In this document: positions 48,433-57,624 of the stretch, one piece after another
How the letters are laid out: every line of letters begins with the position of its first letter
Position numbering within the stretch: the stretch's first letter is position 1
Origin: Chromobacterium sinusclupearum
GTDB lineage: Bacteria > Pseudomonadota > Gammaproteobacteria > Burkholderiales > Chromobacteriaceae
Length of the DNA: 64,000 nucleotides
Direction: 5' to 3'
NCBI RefSeq assembly: GCF_002902845.1
Contig: NZ_PPTF01000015.1
Span: forward strand, 37,652-101,651
Notes under the pieces: model-generated
Database searches by the model: none
Told to the model about the DNA's origin: nothing
What the model saw: the letters and a program-made list of their open reading frames with translations, nothing else
Position numbers and translations under genes: made by a program

Positions 48433-49182
48433 ATGGAGTGGAGCTGGTCGCAATTGTCGGATCTGTACTGGAGCGCGTCCAAATGGCAGATCAACCTGCT
48501 GGTGATCGGCAATCTGCTGGGCGGTTTGTGCCTGGGTAGCCTGCTGGGCTACGAGCGCTGGTACAACGGCCGCGCCGCCGGCATGCGCACCTATGGCCTG
48601 GTCTGCATGGCCTCGGCCGCGGCGATCACCATCATCGGCTATTCCGGCTACTGGTACGGCGGCGCCGCGCCTGACGCCGTCCACCCCGATATGACAAGGG
48701 TAGCGCAGGGGGTGTTGACCGGCATCGGCTTTCTTGGCGCCGGCATGATCATGAAAGAGGGGTTGAGCATCAGCGGTTTGACCTCGGCCGCATCGGTGTG
48801 GATGTCGTCGGTGATCGGCATCCTGATCGGCGTAGGCTTCTACGCGGCAGCCATCGCGCTGACCATTCTGTGCATGGTCTTCGTCACCGTGGTCAACCGG
48901 ATAGAAGGCGTGCTGCCGCGCCGGGTCAGCCTGTTCGTCAACGTCAAGCTCAATCCGGAGCATTCCTGGACGGTGGAAACGCTGGCTGGCCGCTTGTCGC
49001 CGTTCGGCCTCAAGCTGCATGAGGAAAGCATCAGCATCCAGGCGGACGCCAGCGGCACCCGCTGGAGCTTCATGATTTCGGCGCAGGACCGCCGCACCTT
49101 CTTCAGCGTGGTGGACCTGGCGCGCGACATCATGGCGGCCGACCATATCCAGGAACTGGATATCCAGCCGGCGCGCAACTGA
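48433..49182 (+). CDS. mgtC: MgtC/SapB-family inner-membrane protein
   Basis: 249 residues from the ATG six bases after GGAGG; earlier in-frame ATGs lack such a site. The N-terminal membrane domain has GGLCLGSLLGYERWYNGRAAGMRTYGLV, GVLTGIGFLGAGMIMKEG and GLTSAASVWMSSVIG, core MgtC stretches. The C-terminal cytoplasmic ACT-like domain (160-249) is the one that varies between members. MgtC proteins influence magnesium limitation and survival in hosts, in part by acting on ATP synthase. Whether this copy responds to magnesium is unknown, but the upstream inverted repeats could be its control region. Confidence 0.88.
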   Translation: MEWSWSQLSDLYWSASKWQINLLVIGNLLGGLCLGSLLGYERWYNGRAAGMRTYGLVCMASAAAITIIGYSGYWYGGAAPDAVHPDMTRVAQGVLTGIGFLGAGMIMKEGLSISGLTSAASVWMSSVIGILIGVGFYAAAIALTILCMVFVTVVNRIEGVLPRRVSLFVNVKLNPEHSWTVETLAGRLSPFGLKLHEESISIQADASGTRWSFMISAQDRRTFFSVVDLARDIMAADHIQELDIQPARN

Positions 49183-49185
49183 TGT

Positions 49186-50349
49186 CTACAGCGCCACGCC
49201 CGGCGGCGGCTGGTCGTGGCTTTGCGCCATCGATTGATGCGGCAGTTCCAGATAGCTCTTGGACTGCATCTCGGTGAGGCGGCTGGCTGTGCGGAAGAAT
49301 TCGCCGGATTGCACGCCTTCGGTATAGATTTCCTCCGGCGGCGCCTCGGCCGAGGCGATCAGCTTGACGCGATTATCGTAGAACACGTCCACCAGCCAGG
49401 TGAAGCGGCGGGCGATGGACGCCTGCTTGGCAGTGAGCTTGGGGATGCCGGACAGGAATACCGTGTGGTATTCGCTGGCGATTTCCAGATAGTCGGTCTG
49501 CGCGCGCGGGCCATCGCACAGCGCCATGAAGTCGAACCAGATCACGCCGGGCGACATCCGCTTCACCGCAATCTCTCTGTCCAATACGGTGATGGACTTT
49601 TGCGGCAGCTCGGCACCAGTGCCGACTTTGACAAACAACTGTTCCATCCGCCGCTCGTTGGCCTCATCCGCCGGCACCATGAACAGCGGCTCGCGCGTCA
49701 GCTCGCGCAGACGGTAATCATGCCCGCCGTCCACGTTCAGCACGTCCAGCTCGCGCTTGATCAGCGCTATCGTCGGCAGAAAGTTCTGCCTTTGCAGGCC
49801 GTTCGGGTAGAGATCGTCCGGCGCGTAGTTGGAGGTGGTCACCACCACCACGCCGCGCTCCAGCAAGGCCGCCAGCAGGCGGCCCAGTATCATCGCGTCG
49901 GCGATGTCGGAGACGTGGAATTCATCGAAACACAGCAGCCGGGTGGCCTTGGCGATCTGGTCGGCGTAGGCCAGCAGCGGGTCCTTGTTGCCGGCGAATT
50001 TGCGCAGCTCGCGGTGCGTTTCCGCCATGAAGTTGTGGAAGTGTATGCGGCGCTTGCGGCGGTAAGGCACGCAGGCGTAGAAGGCATCCATCAGGAAACT
50101 TTTTCCGCGGCCGACGCCGCCCCAGAAATACAGGCCGCGCGGCACTTCCGGGCTGCGCAGGCTGCGGCCGAGGAAGCGGTTACGCTTGGCCTTGAAATCC
50201 ACCAATTGGTGCCACAGCCGGTCCAATTGCTCAATGGCGGCGGCCTGCGCCGCGTCGTGAATGAAGCCTGGCCGCTCGCTGGCCAGCTGATACCAACCCT
50301 TGGGGCTGCAATGGACATTCTCGTCCGGGGAAAATGTATGTTGCGACAT
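49186..50349 (-). CDS. zapE: Cell division protein ZapE (AFG1-like ATPase)
   Basis: 387 residues. Walker A GGVGRGKS at about 77-84, the FHNFMAETH segment, Walker B LLCFDEFHVSDIADAM, and the sensor stretch VVVTTSNYAPDDLYPNGLQR. These are hallmarks of ZapE, which binds FtsZ at the constricting ring. The ending (QPPPGVAL) is free of extra domains. No operon partners; the next gene on this strand is 87 bases upstream. Confidence 0.93.
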   Translation of the reverse strand: MSQHTFSPDENVHCSPKGWYQLASERPGFIHDAAQAAAIEQLDRLWHQLVDFKAKRNRFLGRSLRSPEVPRGLYFWGGVGRGKSFLMDAFYACVPYRRKRRIHFHNFMAETHRELRKFAGNKDPLLAYADQIAKATRLLCFDEFHVSDIADAMILGRLLAALLERGVVVVTTSNYAPDDLYPNGLQRQNFLPTIALIKRELDVLNVDGGHDYRLRELTREPLFMVPADEANERRMEQLFVKVGTGAELPQKSITVLDREIAVKRMSPGVIWFDFMALCDGPRAQTDYLEIASEYHTVFLSGIPKLTAKQASIARRFTWLVDVFYDNRVKLIASAEAPPEEIYTEGVQSGEFFRTASRLTEMQSKSYLELPHQSMAQSHDQPPPGVAL

Positions 50350-50436
50350 GGTTTTGCTTGTTCTGCGCTGCGTGGAACGCCGTGGTCGCGGCGGAATGTG
50401 CCCTTATGATAACCGCTTTGCCCGCTCAACGCGCAT

Positions 50437-51219
50437 TCAGCGGCAGGCAACCGGGCGGATGCCGGAAGGCGCGGCCAGCTTCTGCAAGCTGCCATCGCGG
50501 CACATCTCATCCAGCGCGCGGTTGAATTCGTCCAGCATGCCGGGCTGCACGCGGCTGCGAGTGAAACCGTACAAGTAGGCAAGCGTTTTCACTTCAGCCA
50601 GTTGATGCAAATTAGATAAACCATCGCGACGGATCCAGTAGCGCGCCACATCATCGTTGGAAAAGGCCACCGCCTCGTTGCCATAGCGGCCGGCAGACAG
50701 TTTGCGCAATACGGTTTGCGGGTCCAGTTCCACCGTCAGAGCGATACCCGGCACGCCCTGCACCAGCTTTTCGCAACTGGACTGCGATACTGATGGTCCA
50801 TACACGGCTATCTTGTGCCCGGACAAATCCGCCGGCTGCCGATAGCGCAGCGGATTGCCATTGCGCGCATAAAGTCCATAACTACTGGTCAGCACCGGCC
50901 GGGACAAGTCCATCACTGCTCGCCGCTCCGGCGTATCCTGCGCCAGAACCAGGCCATCGGCCTCGCCCAGGCTGATCATCAGCAAGGCGCGCTTCCATAC
51001 CATGACCTGCACCGTGCAACGCCAGGATAGACGCCGGCAGGCTTCCTGCAGCACAAGCACCAGCCCGCCATCCGGCTTGCCCGCCGCATCCTCCGTGATA
51101 AAGGGGGGAAACAACTGCGTGACGAAAAACAGATCGCGCGGCGTAGACCATGCTGGCTGCGCGCAAGCCCAGGACAGCACAATGCAGGCCAACTGCCTGC
51201 CTATCCGCGATAGCACCAT
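50437..51219 (-). CDS. Periplasmic SBP family 3-like protein
   Basis: 260 residues. The ATG at 51219 is six bases after AGGGG; ATGs at 51225 and 51240 are also possible. A signal peptide ends near QPAWS. The rest is an extracellular-solute-binding type fold (FVTQLFPPFITEDAAGKPDGGLVLVLQEA; VYGPSVSQSSCEKLVQG; AVAFSNDDVARYWI), found alone without transporter genes. Such orphan proteins may act as sensors or have lost their transporter. Two Cys in the first half and one pair later could form disulfides. Ligand unknown. Confidence 0.75.
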   Translation of the reverse strand: MVLSRIGRQLACIVLSWACAQPAWSTPRDLFFVTQLFPPFITEDAAGKPDGGLVLVLQEACRRLSWRCTVQVMVWKRALLMISLGEADGLVLAQDTPERRAVMDLSRPVLTSSYGLYARNGNPLRYRQPADLSGHKIAVYGPSVSQSSCEKLVQGVPGIALTVELDPQTVLRKLSAGRYGNEAVAFSNDDVARYWIRRDGLSNLHQLAEVKTLAYLYGFTRSRVQPGMLDEFNRALDEMCRDGSLQKLAAPSGIRPVACR

Positions 51220-51268
51220 CGCCATCCCCTGCCTTGTCATCAAGGCATTATAGAAAATATGCGACTGA

Positions 51269-51880
51269 CTACTCGGGCTGGCGCGCCCGCCAAGCCGCAA
51301 ACGATGGCCGCCGCCACTGAAGGTCCGCATAGGCCGCCAAGCGGGCCGGCAGTTCGTCCTGCGTCAATCGCCGCAACAACAAAGCCAGCTCGGCATCGGC
51401 CACGCACCAGTCGCCAAACAGATTGCCGCCATCGGCCGGCACCAATGCCTCGGCCACCGCGATCAACTTGTCCGCCGCCGCGCGGGCGGCTGGCGATAGT
51501 TGCAATGCCGGTTTGCGCCCGAACACGGTGGCGGTGGTACGCTCGTCCCGCAACGGCAAGAGATCGCTGCGCAGCCAGGCCTGCAACTGGCGCGCGCGGG
51601 CGCGAGCCTTCAAATCCATGGGCAATACGCGGGCGGTGTCGGGATAGGCGTCTTCCAGGTATTCGATGATGGCGGACGACTCACTGAGATGAAAATCCCC
51701 GTCCACCAGCATGGGGACGCGCGAAGTCAGCGACTGCGCGCGATAACCCGGCTCGAACTGCTCGCCGCCGTCAAGATTGCGGGTGAGAACGGCAAAAGGC
51801 AGGCCCTTCTCGGTCAATGCGACAAAAGCCGCCATGGCGTAGGGGCTGAGGAAATCGTGATCAACATACAGTTGCAGCAT
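51269..51880 (-). CDS. Glutathione S-transferase (YfcF-like)
   Basis: 203 residues. The N-terminal thioredoxin-like domain (1-80) has YVDHDFLSPYAMAAFVALTEKGLPF and the cis-Pro/glutathione-binding SRVPMLVDGDFHLSESSAIIEYLEDAYP. The C-terminal helical domain follows. The sequence resembles the YfcF-type group by eye. These proteins detoxify electrophiles or peroxides; substrate unknown. It sits 77 bases before the cysM stop on the same strand. Confidence 0.85.
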   Translation of the reverse strand: MLQLYVDHDFLSPYAMAAFVALTEKGLPFAVLTRNLDGGEQFEPGYRAQSLTSRVPMLVDGDFHLSESSAIIEYLEDAYPDTARVLPMDLKARARARQLQAWLRSDLLPLRDERTTATVFGRKPALQLSPAARAAADKLIAVAEALVPADGGNLFGDWCVADAELALLLRRLTQDELPARLAAYADLQWRRPSFAAWRARQPE

Positions 51881-51957
51881 GATGGCATTCCATTGGCAAA
51901 ACCCACATGCTAATCAACCCTTCCATCGCCGCCAAGCCGGCCGCCGTCGACACACCG

Positions 51958-52848
51958 TCAAGCGTGGTCGAACAATCCGGTGGAAAGGTAACGGTCGCCC
52001 CTATCGCACACCACGGACACGATGACCGCGTCCTTCAGTTGGGCGTCCAGGCGCAGGGCGACCGCCAATGCGCCGCCGGAAGACGGGCCGGCCAGGACGC
52101 CTTCGCGCCGCGCCAGCAGCCGGGCGGTATCTTCGGCTTCTTGCTGGCCGACATGCTGGATCTCATCGACGCGGGAGAAGTCGCAGATCTTGGGCACATA
52201 CGGATCTTCCCATTTGCGGATGCCGGCGATCTGGCTGCCCGGCTCCGGATGCACGCCGACAATGCGGATGGCAGGATTTTTTTCTTTCAGGAAACGGCTG
52301 GTGCCCATGATGGTGCCGGTGGTGCCCATGCTGGAGACGAAATGGGTGATTCGACCGCCGGTCTGCTCCCAGATTTCCGGGCCGGTGGTTTCGTAATGCG
52401 CCTGCGGATTGTCCGGATTGGAGAACTGGTCCAGGATGCGGCCCTCTCCAGCCGCCTCCATGCTGCGCGCCAGATCGATGGCGGCGGGCATGGAGCCGGC
52501 CGCCGGGGTCAGGATCACCTCGGCGCCGTAGGCGCGCATCGCCTGCACCCGCTCGGCGCTGGAGTTTTCCGGCATGATCAGCACCATGCGGTAACCCATC
52601 ATCGCCGCCGCCATCGCCAGCGCGATGCCGGTATTGCCGCTGGTGGGTTCGATCAGCGTGTCGCCGGGCTGGATGTCGCCGCGCTGCTCGGCGCGGCGAA
52701 TCATCGACAGCGCCGGCCTGTCCTTGACCGAGCCCGCCGGATTGTTGCCCTCCAGCTTCAGCAACACCACGTTGCCGTTGCCGGATGGCAGACGTTTCAG
52801 TTTGACCAACGGCGTGCTGCCGACGAAATCTTCCAGATGTTTGTACAC
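51958..52848 (-). CDS. cysM: Cysteine synthase B (O-acetylserine sulfhydrylase, CysM)
   Basis: 296 residues. PLP-binding Lys in NPAGSVKDRPAL (about residue 42), the substrate loop EPTSGNTGIALA, and SSMGTTGTIMGTSRFLKE for phosphate contact. The short C-terminal end and RRAEQRGDIQPGD follow CysM and not CysK. It forms cysteine from O-acetylserine with sulfide or thiosulfate. It is not linked to the cystine transporter at 10 kb. AT-rich bases upstream should hold its promoter. Confidence 0.93.
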   Translation of the reverse strand: MYKHLEDFVGSTPLVKLKRLPSGNGNVVLLKLEGNNPAGSVKDRPALSMIRRAEQRGDIQPGDTLIEPTSGNTGIALAMAAAMMGYRMVLIMPENSSAERVQAMRAYGAEVILTPAAGSMPAAIDLARSMEAAGEGRILDQFSNPDNPQAHYETTGPEIWEQTGGRITHFVSSMGTTGTIMGTSRFLKEKNPAIRIVGVHPEPGSQIAGIRKWEDPYVPKICDFSRVDEIQHVGQQEAEDTARLLARREGVLAGPSSGGALAVALRLDAQLKDAVIVSVVCDRGDRYLSTGLFDHA

Positions 52849-53011
52849 GGTGACTCTCCCAAAGCTGGCCCCATTATATCGATTAGCTATCAGCGCATGC
52901 GAAATCGTTATTTCTAATCTAATAACCAGCGGTAAGGGCGGAGGGCATGCGCGGGATCACTGAATAGAAATTTTCCCTTGTGCCCTCCTCCTGGAGCGAG
53001 AGCGCCACTCG

Positions 53012-53045
53012 GCGGATCGCCCCGCAAGCGGGGCATCCGCCCTAC
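53012..53045 (-). repeat. REP-like element abutting the lldP stop codon
   Basis: Read on the minus strand it starts with the tetranucleotide GTAG, followed by GGCGGAT, GCCCCGC, a short loop, GCGGGGC and ATCCGCC, a stem with one bulged base. GTAG plus a GC-rich hairpin is the layout of REP sequences mobilised by RAYT transposases. The TAG in GTAG is also the stop codon of lldP. No RAYT gene is visible here. Confidence 0.6.
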
Positions 53046-54676
53046 CCCATATACGCCATCAGCCAGGTCAGCACGCCGACGAAGCTGCAGAAAATCAGGC
53101 TGTGCTTCAGCGTGAAGCGGAACAGGTCCGCCTCCTTGCCTATCAGCCCCACCGCCGCGCAAGCCACGGCGATGGACTGCGGCGAAATCATCTTGCCGGT
53201 GACGCCGCCGGTGGTGTTGGCCGCCACCAACAGCACGTCCGACACGCCTAGTTGGTGCGCGGTGGCAGCTTGCAAGGCCGAGAACAGCGCATTGGACGAG
53301 GTGTCGGAGCCGGTCAGGAACACGCCCAGCCAGCCCAGGAATGGCGAGAAAAACGGGAAAGCCTGCCCGGTATTGGCCAGGCACAAGGCCAGCGTGCTGG
53401 ACATGCCGGAATAATTGGCGACGAAGGCGAAGGCCAGCACCATGCCGATGGACAGAATCGGCCGGCGCAGCTCGGCCAGCGTCTCTGCAAAGGCGCGCGC
53501 GCCGTCGGCCGGGCAGAACTTCAGCAAGGCCATGGACAGCAGCGCGGCCAGGAAGATGGCGCTGCCGACGGCGGAGACGATATCGAACTTGTACAAGGCC
53601 TCGTACGGCGTGTCATGCGCGACGATGGGCGCAGTCTTGAGCACCAGCTTGTCCAGCCCCGGCACATGCAGCTTCCACACCCACCCCTCCAGCGCGCCGC
53701 CCTTGCCGAACAAAGCCTTGAACGGCTTGACGCTCCACACCGTCACCAGCGCGGTCAGGATCAAAAACGGACTCCAGGCGCGGACGATCTGCGGCAGGCT
53801 GAAACCGCTGGCCAGGCGGGCCGTCGGCGCGCGGCGGCCGCTGAAAGTGAAGATCTCGCGCGGCTGCCACACCTTCAGGAACAGCGTCAGGCACACAAGG
53901 CTGACCAGGGCCGAGGTGATGTCCGGCAGCTCCGGCCCGATGTAATTGGAAGTGAAAAACTGGGTGACGGCGAACGACACCCCGGCCACCAGGATCGCCG
54001 GCCAGGTCTGGCGCACGCCCTTGAGGCCGTCCATCATCATGACCAGCCAGAACGGCACGATCACCGACAGGATGGGCAGCTGATGGCCAGCCTTGGCACC
54101 GATCAGGAAAGGGTCCAGACCCGTCACTTGCCCAGCCACGATGATGGGGATGCCCATCGCGCCGAAGGCCACCGGCGCGGTGTTGGCGATCAGGCACAGC
54201 CCGGCCGCGTACAGCGGATTGAAGCCCAGCCCCACCAGCAGCGCGGCGGTGATGGCCACCGGCGCGCCGAAACCGGCCGCCCCCTCCAGAAAAGCGCCAA
54301 ACGAGAAGCCCACCAGCAGCATCTGCAGCCGCTGGTCCTCGGTCACCGACAGCACCGAGGCGCGGATGATGTCGAACTGCCCGGTCTTGACGGTGATCTT
54401 GTACAGGAACACCGCCGCGACGATGATCCAGGCGATCGGCCACAGGCCATAGCCAAAGCCAAAGGCCGCCGCCGCCAGCGCCATCTGCGCCGGCATGCCG
54501 TAAAACAAGATGGCCACCGCCAGCGCGATCAGCACCGTCAACGTGCCGCCCACATGGCCCTTCAGCCGCAGTACCGCCAAAGCGACAAAGAAAAAAACGA
54601 TGGGCAGCGCGGCCATCAACGCCGACAGCGCGAGGCTGCCGGATGGGAAATAGTGTTGCGTCCAGATTGCTTGCAT
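53042..54676 (-). CDS. lldP: L-lactate permease LldP
   Basis: 544 residues with about thirteen hydrophobic segments. Features of the LctP family include [47 protein letters not shown] and [24 protein letters not shown] near the end. It imports lactate with protons. The start has AGGAGA upstream. It is the last gene of the lactate run, 128 bases after dld. The stop codon lies inside a REP-like repeat. Confidence 0.94.
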   Translation of the reverse strand: MQAIWTQHYFPSGSLALSALMAALPIVFFFVALAVLRLKGHVGGTLTVLIALAVAILFYGMPAQMALAAAAFGFGYGLWPIAWIIVAAVFLYKITVKTGQFDIIRASVLSVTEDQRLQMLLVGFSFGAFLEGAAGFGAPVAITAALLVGLGFNPLYAAGLCLIANTAPVAFGAMGIPIIVAGQVTGLDPFLIGAKAGHQLPILSVIVPFWLVMMMDGLKGVRQTWPAILVAGVSFAVTQFFTSNYIGPELPDITSALVSLVCLTLFLKVWQPREIFTFSGRRAPTARLASGFSLPQIVRAWSPFLILTALVTVWSVKPFKALFGKGGALEGWVWKLHVPGLDKLVLKTAPIVAHDTPYEALYKFDIVSAVGSAIFLAALLSMALLKFCPADGARAFAETLAELRRPILSIGMVLAFAFVANYSGMSSTLALCLANTGQAFPFFSPFLGWLGVFLTGSDTSSNALFSALQAATAHQLGVSDVLLVAANTTGGVTGKMISPQSIAVACAAVGLIGKEADLFRFTLKHSLIFCSFVGVLTWLMAYMG

Positions 54677-54804
54677 GGGTGGCTTCTCCTCATTCCTGGT
54701 TTCGCAGGCGCAGCCGCTCCCCTGCCGACGGGCTGGGCGCGCGGCGGCATGCTAGAGGCTGGCTTGCGTTTCTTGGGTTTACATCAGCGTTGAAAAGACG
54801 GTCT

Positions 54805-57624
54805 TCATGACGGACCGCTGTTTGGGGTGGTGCAGAAATCCAGCAGCGCCTCGATGCTGCGGTATGGGATGCCGCCGTGCTCAGTCAGGCCGATCTGGCA
54901 GGTTCGGCTCATCGACACCCCATGGCGGCAGGCATCCGGCAAGGCGGGCTTCAATCTCCTCAGGCTGTGGGCGTTCAGCTCCGGCACGGTAAAGCCCTTG
55001 TCGCCGGCGAAGCCGCAGCAGGCGATGTCCGGTACAGTCAGCTCGTCGCAGCAACTGGCGGCCAGTTGTTTCAAGCTGCCGGCCGCGCCCATGGCGGTGG
55101 CGCTGCAAGGGATGTGCAAGGCCAATTGCGGCAGCCGCTGCGCGATTTCCAATCTGGGCAGAACTTTCTCAGCCAGGAAGCTCGCTGCATCGAACAGCTG
55201 TAAGCGGGCATCCAGCAAGCCTTCGGCCTGCGCCTGCTTGACGCGCGCCGCGCACGGGCTGTTGTCGAGATACACCGGGTGGCGGCCTTGATTGCTGGCC
55301 TGCAGCAGCGCCTCATTCAGCGAGGCCTGGCTGACGGCCAAGGCATCCGCCGCATTGGCCGAGGCGAAAGGCTGGCCGCAGCACAGGCCGTCATGGCCGG
55401 GCGGATACACCGGCGCGAAACCGGCGCGGCGCAGCAGATTGATCGTATGCGCGGCGACGGACTCGCCGCCCTCGCCCTCGGCCAGCGTTCGGTTGACGCA
55501 GCTGACGAACAGCACCACTGGCTCGCCCTCGCCGCCCAGCTTCGGCAGCGGCGCGGCGGCGCGCGGCAAACTAGCCGGAACCAAGGGGATGACCTTGCGC
55601 TCGTTCGGCTGGCGGCGGGTCATGTCATGCAGCCGCTGCGCTCCCAAGCCGTGCGCCAGCCTCAAACCGGCCCGCGCCGCAGCCGTCATCCAGCCCATAT
55701 GCCGCGTGGCGAAGCCGGCCAAGGCGGGACGCTTGCTTGGGCCTCGCAGCTTTTTCATCAGCAGGCCGGTGTTGATGCCCACCGGGCAGCGCGTGGCGCA
55801 CATGCCGGTGGCGGCGCAGGTATCGATGGCGCGGTAGCGGTAGCCTGCCTTCAAAGCCGCCAGTTCCGCCGCGCCGCCGCCGTCGCGTTCCAATTGGCGG
55901 ATGCGCCGCCAGCTGACCACGCGCTGGCGCGGACTCAGCGTCAGCCCGTGCGACGGGCAGGCCGGCTCGCAGAAGCCGCATTCGGTGCAGCGATCCACCA
56001 GTTCGTCCGCCGCCGGCATCGGTTTCAGGTTTTCCAGGTGCAGCCTGTCGTTGTCGGTGATGATCACGCCGGGATTGAGCAGGCCTTGCGGATCGAACAG
56101 CGCCTTGATGCGGCGCATGATGTGCCAGGCGGCGTCGCCCCACTCCTGGCGCACAAACGGCGCGACATTGCGGCCGGTGCCGTGCTCGGCTTTCAAGGAG
56201 CCGTCGTACTCGCCGGCCACCAAGTCGCTGACGTCCTGCATGAAGCCATCGTAGCGGGCGACCTCGGCCGGGCTTTCGAAACCGGGCGCGAACACGAAGT
56301 GCAGATTGCCATCCAGCGCATGGCCGAACAGCAGCGCCTCGTCGTAGCCGTGCTTGTCGAACAGCGCGGTCAGCTTGGCCACGCCGTCGGCCAGCTGGGG
56401 TATTGGAAAAGCCACATCCTCGATCACCACCGTGGTGCCCACCGGCCGCGCCGCGCCCACTGCCGGGAACAGGCCCTTGCGCAAGGCCCAGTAGGTTTCG
56501 CACTCGCGTGCGTCGCGGCTGAAGCCGCTGGAGACTTTGGGCCGGAAGCCAGCCAGCAGCGTTTCGATCTGGGCCGAGCATTCGTCCAGCCGGGCCTCGC
56601 TCTCCGCCCGCAGCTCGATCAGCAGGCAGGCGCTGCCCGGCCCCACCGGCTGATACAGGAAATCCGGCAGTCCCGGCTTGCCCTGCACCGCGCGAATGCT
56701 GCGGCTGTCTATCAGTTCCACCGCCGACACGCCGCCGGCATCGCGCACAGCGCTCAAGGCCGATACGGCGCGGCAGCAGGAATCCAGCTCATCGAACCAC
56801 ACCAGCGCCGACGCCTTGTGCGGATGCTCGACCACCGTGTTGAAGGTGATCTCGGAGATGAAGCCCAGCGTGCCTTCGGAGCCGATCATCAAATGCGCCA
56901 GCATGTCCACCGGATCAGCAAAATCCAACAGCGCGTTGATGCCGTAGCCGGTGGTGTTCTTCAGCCGGTACTTGCGGCGCACCCGCTCGGCCAGCTCGGC
57001 ATCGCCGGCCAGCTCGCGCGACAGCTGCGCCAAGCCGTCCAGCAAGCCAGCGTGCGACTCGCGGAACGCCGCGACGCTGGCCGGATCTGCCGTGTCCAGC
57101 GCGCCGCCATCCAGCAAGCGCACCCGCAGCGCCTGCAGGGTGTGGTAGCTGTTGTCACGCGTGCCGCAGCACATGCCGCTGGAGTTGTTGGCGGCGATGC
57201 CGCCTATCTTGGCGGTGTTGATCGACGCCGGATCAGGGCCGATCTTGCGCCCATACGGCGCCAGCATGGCGTTGGCGTGCGCGCCTATCATGCCCGGCGC
57301 CAGACGGATGCGTTCGCCGCCGTCCAGCACCTCGCCGCGATTGAAACCATCGCCCAGCAAGACCAGCACCGAATCGCTGACGGCCTGGCCGGAGAGGCTG
57401 GTGCCGGCGGCGCGGAAGGTGACGGCAACGTGGCGCAACCTGGCCAGCCGCAGCAGCTCGGCCACCTCGTCCTCGCTCTCCACCCTGGCGACAATCTGCG
57501 GCCGCAGCCGGTAGAAGCTGGCATCGGTGCCATAGGCCAGCGTGGATAGCGGATCGGTATAGATGCGCTTGTCCGGCATGACGCGACGCAAGTCCGCCAA
57601 AAAAGCGGCGTGGGCAGGGGTCAT
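54805..57624 (-). CDS. dld: FAD-binding, Fe-S-binding D-lactate dehydrogenase (Dld-II type)
   Basis: 939 residues in two parts. Residues 1-540 form a VAO-type FAD-binding domain (VARVESEDEVAELLRLARLRHVAVTFRAAGTSLSGQ; CGTRDNSYHTL) plus FAD-oxidase C-terminal domain (FGHALDGNLHFVFAPGF; AEHGTGRN). Residues 560-939 bear a ferredoxin-type cluster domain (CTECGFCEPACPSHG; CAATGMCATRCPVGI) and Cys-rich CCG domains (GLCCGQPF; CCGFAGDKGF). This is the fused D-lactate dehydrogenase of many proteobacteria, passing electrons to the quinone pool. Its ATG overlaps the lutB stop (ATGA). Confidence 0.92.
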   Translation of the reverse strand: MTPAHAAFLADLRRVMPDKRIYTDPLSTLAYGTDASFYRLRPQIVARVESEDEVAELLRLARLRHVAVTFRAAGTSLSGQAVSDSVLVLLGDGFNRGEVLDGGERIRLAPGMIGAHANAMLAPYGRKIGPDPASINTAKIGGIAANNSSGMCCGTRDNSYHTLQALRVRLLDGGALDTADPASVAAFRESHAGLLDGLAQLSRELAGDAELAERVRRKYRLKNTTGYGINALLDFADPVDMLAHLMIGSEGTLGFISEITFNTVVEHPHKASALVWFDELDSCCRAVSALSAVRDAGGVSAVELIDSRSIRAVQGKPGLPDFLYQPVGPGSACLLIELRAESEARLDECSAQIETLLAGFRPKVSSGFSRDARECETYWALRKGLFPAVGAARPVGTTVVIEDVAFPIPQLADGVAKLTALFDKHGYDEALLFGHALDGNLHFVFAPGFESPAEVARYDGFMQDVSDLVAGEYDGSLKAEHGTGRNVAPFVRQEWGDAAWHIMRRIKALFDPQGLLNPGVIITDNDRLHLENLKPMPAADELVDRCTECGFCEPACPSHGLTLSPRQRVVSWRRIRQLERDGGGAAELAALKAGYRYRAIDTCAATGMCATRCPVGINTGLLMKKLRGPSKRPALAGFATRHMGWMTAAARAGLRLAHGLGAQRLHDMTRRQPNERKVIPLVPASLPRAAAPLPKLGGEGEPVVLFVSCVNRTLAEGEGGESVAAHTINLLRRAGFAPVYPPGHDGLCCGQPFASANAADALAVSQASLNEALLQASNQGRHPVYLDNSPCAARVKQAQAEGLLDARLQLFDAASFLAEKVLPRLEIAQRLPQLALHIPCSATAMGAAGSLKQLAASCCDELTVPDIACCGFAGDKGFTVPELNAHSLRRLKPALPDACRHGVSMSRTCQIGLTEHGGIPYRSIEALLDFCTTPNSGPS

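Noticed and set aside
55279..57549. 756-codon open frame antisense to the lactate dehydrogenase gene
   Set aside because: Same composition artefact; no recognisable domain and no initiation signals, while dld on the other strand has every expected motif.
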